Assembly (NCBI GenBank): GCA_964351595.1
Contig: CAYGOT010000018.1
Span: forward strand, 6,499-70,498
DNA from: UBA6059 sp964351595
GTDB taxonomy: Bacteria > Bacteroidota > Bacteroidia > Cytophagales > Cyclobacteriaceae
DNA length: 64,000 nt
Direction: 5' to 3'
Each line of letters begins with the position of its first letter. The stretch's first letter is position 1. Under the pieces are notes generated by a model. The model was not told where the DNA came from, made no database searches, and saw only the letters and a list, made by a program, of their open reading frames with translations. Shown piece by piece: positions 60,498 to 64,000 of the stretch. A program made the position numbers and the translations under genes.

Positions 60498-62165
60498 TCA
60501 AGCTGGCTGTGGCTTATACTGCTCAGTCTTGGCTGGGTCTTGTTGCTTGAGGTAATCTATACTTTCGGGTATTATTAATTTTTTACTGGAATCACGTGAA
60601 TAGAGTGCACGAACGGAGCGATCAAATACTGTATTGACATACAGCCCATTTCTTAAATGAATAGCTAGCGCTTTGTAAAAAGCGTTGGAAGGAAGTGCTG
60701 GGCCTGCAATCTGAACAAAGACCGTCACTCCAAAAGCAATGAGAATCAAGGCCATCAGGACTATTTCTATGAAAGTGAGCGGAACTAAAGCCGGCAGTTG
60801 GGAAGATAGGAGGTGAGCTGTTCCAGATTCTAATGCGAAAAAAGCGGTAGTCACAATTAGGGAAGAGAGAATAGCACGCATCATGAGCGAGAAGCTGCCG
60901 TTGGAGTCTAGCGCAGATGTCATCAGCCTTGAGATCCCCATGACTATAATGCCACCAATAGCAAGAAGAGCAAGCTCTTTATCTGGATCGACACCCCAAC
61001 CCAACGCAAATCCACTATAGATGATAATCCCGACAATAATCCCGAGAGCGATTCTAATTGGGCTACCTATTCGTTTCGCTGCTTTAACTTTAGATGATCT
61101 GATAACGTCAATCACGCTACCAGACGATAAGAATGCATGAGCTTTGTAGAAGGAGTGGGCAACCAGATGCAACATGGCTGCAGGGTAAACTCCGAATCCG
61201 CAAACCATCAAACTAAAGCCCATATGGGCAATGCTGGAATAGCTGAGGGCAGTTTTGATAGAAGTTTGTGTAAGAAACACCACTGAACCGAAAAGTGCGG
61301 TAAAACCTCCAATGACTATCATAACTATCGGAGCATAAGTACTGGCTTCCATTACATAGGCCATTCTGATAATGAGAAAGGGTCCGGCATTGAGTAATCC
61401 GGCATGAAGCAATGCGGAAACTGGCGTTGGAGTTTCCATTACTTCAATGAGCCATCCGTGAGTGGGGAACTGGGCAGATTTTAATAAAGCTGCGGAGACT
61501 AACAGTATGGCTATCGCTTCAATGCCCGCAATGGGTGAACTGGACCCAATCTCTACTTTCAAGGCCTGAAATATGGACTCTAAGTTGCCCGTGCCAAATT
61601 GGATATAAATCAATACAAAAGCAGCCAACAGACAAACATCTCCCAGACGAGCCAGGATAAATTTTTTGCGTGCAGCTATGATAGCCCCGGGTCTTTCTCG
61701 ATAGAAAATCAGTAACCTATGCAATGACATACTTGTCAACACCCAGGCTATGAATAGTAGACCGAGGTTGCCCGAGAGTACCAAAAACTGAACAGACGCG
61801 ATAGTAGCGGCCAGACGTCCTATGAATGTGCCTTGACGGGGATCCCCGTCAAGGTAATTGAAACTAAATCGTACCACAATGAACCCCAACAGTGCGATCA
61901 TCAATAGCATCAAAATACTCAAAGCATCGAGTCTAAGACTGAGTCCAATCTCGTAGAACCCCAAAAGTGAAGTCTGGAGTAAATCATACTGAAAAACCAA
62001 GTATCCGCACACTGAGGCAATGCTAATACTGAATAGGGTGGAAGCCATTGCCATATTTTTTACCAATGTAGGCCGCATGCCAGGTTGAAACCATGATGCG
62101 ATGGCCGTGGCGATAAAGAACATTGGTGATAATATGGCGATCAGTGCAAGCAGGTTATGGGTCAT
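60498..62165 (-). CDS. dabB: DabB ion-conducting membrane subunit (NuoL-like)
   Basis: The 555-residue protein has about 13-14 membrane helices of the proton-conducting complex I / Mrp type, including HGWLIEVMETPTPVSALLHAG, which carries the channel Glu and Lys/His pattern. It drives DabA with the cation gradient. It lies between the 102-residue orphan and dabA on the minus strand. Confidence 0.9.
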   Translation of the reverse strand: MTHNLLALIAILSPMFFIATAIASWFQPGMRPTLVKNMAMASTLFSISIASVCGYLVFQYDLLQTSLLGFYEIGLSLRLDALSILMLLMIALLGFIVVRFSFNYLDGDPRQGTFIGRLAATIASVQFLVLSGNLGLLFIAWVLTSMSLHRLLIFYRERPGAIIAARKKFILARLGDVCLLAAFVLIYIQFGTGNLESIFQALKVEIGSSSPIAGIEAIAILLVSAALLKSAQFPTHGWLIEVMETPTPVSALLHAGLLNAGPFLIIRMAYVMEASTYAPIVMIVIGGFTALFGSVVFLTQTSIKTALSYSSIAHMGFSLMVCGFGVYPAAMLHLVAHSFYKAHAFLSSGSVIDVIRSSKVKAAKRIGSPIRIALGIIVGIIIYSGFALGWGVDPDKELALLAIGGIIVMGISRLMTSALDSNGSFSLMMRAILSSLIVTTAFFALESGTAHLLSSQLPALVPLTFIEIVLMALILIAFGVTVFVQIAGPALPSNAFYKALAIHLRNGLYVNTVFDRSVRALYSRDSSKKLIIPESIDYLKQQDPAKTEQYKPQPA

Positions 62166-62196
62166 TGCTTTTAGTAGTTAATCTGAATTGACTTGA

Positions 62197-62505
62197 TTAA
62201 ATGATTTCGATAGAGATGTTCGATGATATTCGCAGACTTTTGCCTTCTCCCTCAGCCTGCTGTATCAGCGTATTGATCGACTTTCTGCTTTGCTCGAGTT
62301 CTTTTGCGCGCTTGATTGAGTTGTGATCAACTTCACCAAACCTTATTTCGCTACTGAAATTTCGTGTTTCATGAAAATTGATTTTTTTGGAAATCAGGTA
62401 GTTGATGATCTCTCGTGCGTCTTCCGGTGAAAACTCACCTCTGATGAGATCGTGTTCGCTTGTTTTAATTTCCTCGTTGGTCATTACTTCTGTAGTTGTC
62501 ATCAT
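62197..62505 (-). CDS. Small acidic orphan protein at the head of the dab operon
   Basis: The 102-residue soluble protein is rich in Glu, Lys and Ile (FSPEDAREIINYLISKKINFH, then a Ser-rich end). I do not recognise the family. It is the first gene after the divergent regulator and ends 31 bases before dabB, so it is probably cotranscribed. It may be a small regulator or partner of DabB, which is a guess from position. Confidence 0.6.
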   Translation of the reverse strand: MMTTTEVMTNEEIKTSEHDLIRGEFSPEDAREIINYLISKKINFHETRNFSSEIRFGEVDHNSIKRAKELEQSRKSINTLIQQAEGEGKSLRISSNISIEII

Positions 62506-62567
62506 ACTTTTTTTTGTTTGTGCGACAAAGTTTAGAAAAGTAATTCATAAATTTTTATTTATATATA

Positions 62568-62582
62568 TTATGATAAGCATAA
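62568..62582. promoter_or_regulatory. LysR-type operator between the regulator and the dab operon
   Basis: TTATG-ATAAG-CATAA contains the T-N11-A pattern (62569-62581) with matching arms. It lies in the 86-base divergent intergenic region. A second inverted pair TAATTCATAA/TTATGAATTA (62541-62550, 62590-62599) flanks it. Confidence 0.5.
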
Positions 62583-62591
62583 ACATATATT

Positions 62592-63485
62592 ATGAATTAT
62601 ACGATTCATCAGCTACAGATATTTCTCAAGGTTATTCAGTACGAGAGTATCACAAAGGCCTCAGAGCAGCTTTTTATGACACAACCGGCCGTGTCTATTC
62701 AGTTAAAGAACTTTCAGGATCAGTTTGATATTCCGCTGACTGAAGTGGTCGGAAGACAATTGTACATCACCGATTTTGGAAAAGAGATAGGCGTCATCGC
62801 GGAACGGGTAATACAGGAATTGGAAACTATCAACTACAAAACACAGGCCTACAAAGGTGTATTGACGGGCAAGCTTAAAATTTCTTCAGCTTCTACGGGT
62901 AAGTACGTTATACCCTATTTTTTGTCCAAGTTTCTTGAAATGAATTCCGGCATTGACCTGGTGCTGGATGTGACGAACAAGAGTAAGGTGATAGAAAGCC
63001 TCAAAAAGAATGAAATCGACTTTGCTTTGGTCTCAATAATTCCCGACAGTCTGGATATTGAGGAAGAGCTATTGATCGAAAATAAGCTTTACTTATTAAG
63101 TAATCAGAGGGAAAGTGAAGAGGATAAACCTTTGATCTACCGGGAAGAAGGGTCTGCTACTCGAAAGGCAATGGAGAAGTACTTTGAAAAGTATCAGGGA
63201 AAACGAAGGAAACGCATGGAACTCACCTCTAATGAAGGGGTAAAGCAGGCAGTCATCGCCGGGCTGGGCAATTCGATCATGCCTTTGATCGGTATCAAAA
63301 ACGAATTGATCGACGGACAACTACATATATTAAAAGCCGAGGGCCTGCCCATTAAGACTAGTTGGCGTTTGATTTGGCTTAAAGGGAAGAAGCTATCACC
63401 TGTCAGTGAGGCTTATCTTAGGTTTCTGAGAGCCGAAAAGGAAAAAATTCTCCAGGCTAAGTTTGACTGGTATCTGAAATATTGA
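62592..63485 (+). CDS. LysR-family regulator (CbbR/CysB-like), likely of the dab operon
   Basis: The 297-residue protein has an N-terminal helix-turn-helix (FLKVIQYESITKASEQLFMTQPAVSIQLKNF) and a substrate-binding domain ending near residue 290. The divergent arrangement beside dab genes with a T-N11-A site between them fits autoregulated LysR control. Carbon-status sensing (2-phosphoglycolate or NADPH in CbbR) is only an analogy. Confidence 0.88.
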   Translation: MNYTIHQLQIFLKVIQYESITKASEQLFMTQPAVSIQLKNFQDQFDIPLTEVVGRQLYITDFGKEIGVIAERVIQELETINYKTQAYKGVLTGKLKISSASTGKYVIPYFLSKFLEMNSGIDLVLDVTNKSKVIESLKKNEIDFALVSIIPDSLDIEEELLIENKLYLLSNQRESEEDKPLIYREEGSATRKAMEKYFEKYQGKRRKRMELTSNEGVKQAVIAGLGNSIMPLIGIKNELIDGQLHILKAEGLPIKTSWRLIWLKGKKLSPVSEAYLRFLRAEKEKILQAKFDWYLKY

Positions 63486-63550
63486 TCTTAGTCACATTGT
63501 GTCTCCTCTGCCGTAGCTCGAAGCGGCCATAACGTATTGACTTGGAGAAG

Positions 63551-63598
63551 AAAACAAAAGCTCGCCTACGCTCTGCTATTCGCGGAGCTTCGGCGAGC
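63551..63598 (-). terminator. Rho-independent terminator of ssrA
   Basis: On the minus strand GCTCGCC-GAA-GCTC, loop, GAGC-GTA-GGCGAGC forms a strong stem, followed by TTTTGTTTTC. It lies just after the tmRNA 3' end. Confidence 0.85.
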
Positions 63599-63603
63599 GA
63601 AGG

Positions 63604-63997
63604 TGGAGCCGGTGGGATTCGAACCCACGTCCAGATAAGGAAATCATGTACCGTCTACATGCTTAGTTGCTTTTTGGATCTCGCAGGAGAGCTGACAAAC
63701 AACAATCCACTCAACCTGCCAGTTGCTGGAGTCTCACTACCGCTTAGCAACATCACGATAGCCAGTCCTAAATGTCGACACCCCGTGATCCGGTTTAAAG
63801 GACGGAAACCTGGCGGGATGTGGCTGGGGGAACCGGTTTGGTTCGACCCTTAGTAATTCCTACTTAGTTCGGAATTAGGCAGCCATGGCGTAATTAGATT
63901 CGCCAATTAGCATATAAGCGAATTGTTCAAGGGTGTACACTCACCACCCTGCATGCAAGCCCATCATTCACACTTACTGTCAATTCCGGTCGGCCCC
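63604..63997 (-). ncRNA. ssrA: Transfer-messenger RNA (tmRNA)
   Basis: The acceptor stem pairs GGGGCCG (63997-63991) with CGGCTCC near 63605-63611. The 3' end has the T-arm GGACGTGGGTTCGAATCCCACC. The tag frame reads (Gly)-Glu-Ser-Asn-Tyr-Ala-Met-Ala-Ala-stop (GAATCTAATTACGCCATGGCTGCCTAA), a typical Bacteroidota tag. It rescues stalled ribosomes and marks the product for degradation. CCA is not encoded; the gene shows ACC then T. Confidence 0.95.
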
Positions 63998-64000
63998 ATA

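Noticed and set aside
63542..63853. A 103-codon open frame at the 3' end
   Set aside because: It lies over the tmRNA and its terminator on the opposite strand and has no family support.
1..64000. CRISPR arrays, prophage or insertion sequences
   Set aside because: I saw no regularly spaced repeats, integrase, transposase or phage structural genes.

Overview
The window looks like a chromosome segment from a Bacteroidota bacterium, most likely a marine Cytophagales relative of Roseivirga or Fulvivirga. The signs are TAnnTTTG-type -7 promoter elements, few Shine-Dalgarno sites, a tmRNA with tag (G)ESNYAMAA, a DUF2795 protein, a sulfite reductase-HEPN fusion and the gene order rplM-rpsI-rpsB-tsf. 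The taxon is inferred from gene content, not from a search.

Layout. 1-13 kb is housekeeping: ettA (cut by the window edge), a DUF349 protein, ispD, queA, an FtsX/MacB-type permease, recA, a PF10023-type peptidase, a DUF3108 protein, a PhoB/PhoR-like two-component pair and an RluA-type pseudouridine synthase. 12.7-15.3 kb is the rplM-rpsI-rpsB-tsf ribosomal block. 15.3-19.9 kb is a siroheme and sulfate-reduction operon (sir-cobA-met8/cysG-cysH) on the minus strand. Its leader combines a SAM-I riboswitch, an 11-codon ORF encoding MMMRA and five cysteines, and a terminator-like hairpin. 20-31.4 kb holds peptidases, cell-envelope enzymes, glycosyltransferases and dnaX, whose A10 run joins a gamma-length frame to a tau extension. 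31.6-37 kb holds a Tat-exported amine oxidase and a molybdenum-cofactor group (mocA-like, mobA, moaC, moeB-rhodanese).

37-40.2 kb is an AT-rich islet with an orphan secreted protein, a decayed copy of the moeB rhodanese end and a glycosyltransferase. 40.4-50.2 kb is a lasso-peptide (RiPP) cluster. It has an HPr-kinase-like protein, a sulfotransferase, a PqqD-like recognition protein (B1), a transglutaminase-like leader protease (B2), an asparagine-synthetase-like cyclase (C), an ABC exporter (D), a nucleotidyltransferase-like protein, an unexplained cysteine-rich protein and four divergent precursor peptides with unusually long, cysteine-containing predicted cores. Three of the four precursors end in serine. 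This is the strongest candidate for an undescribed system here.

50-64 kb holds a UGT-like glycosyltransferase, a Tat-exported class-V PLP enzyme beside a RidA lipoprotein, a QueC-like PP-loop protein, a large secreted BNR-repeat protein, a DabA/DabB inorganic-carbon uptake operon with a divergent LysR regulator, and ssrA (tmRNA).

How they work together: the sulfur operon supplies reduced sulfur and siroheme and appears to sense both SAM and cysteine. The lasso cluster would recognise (B1), cleave (B2), cyclise (C), decorate (kinase, sulfotransferase, nucleotidyltransferase-like protein) and export (D) its precursors.
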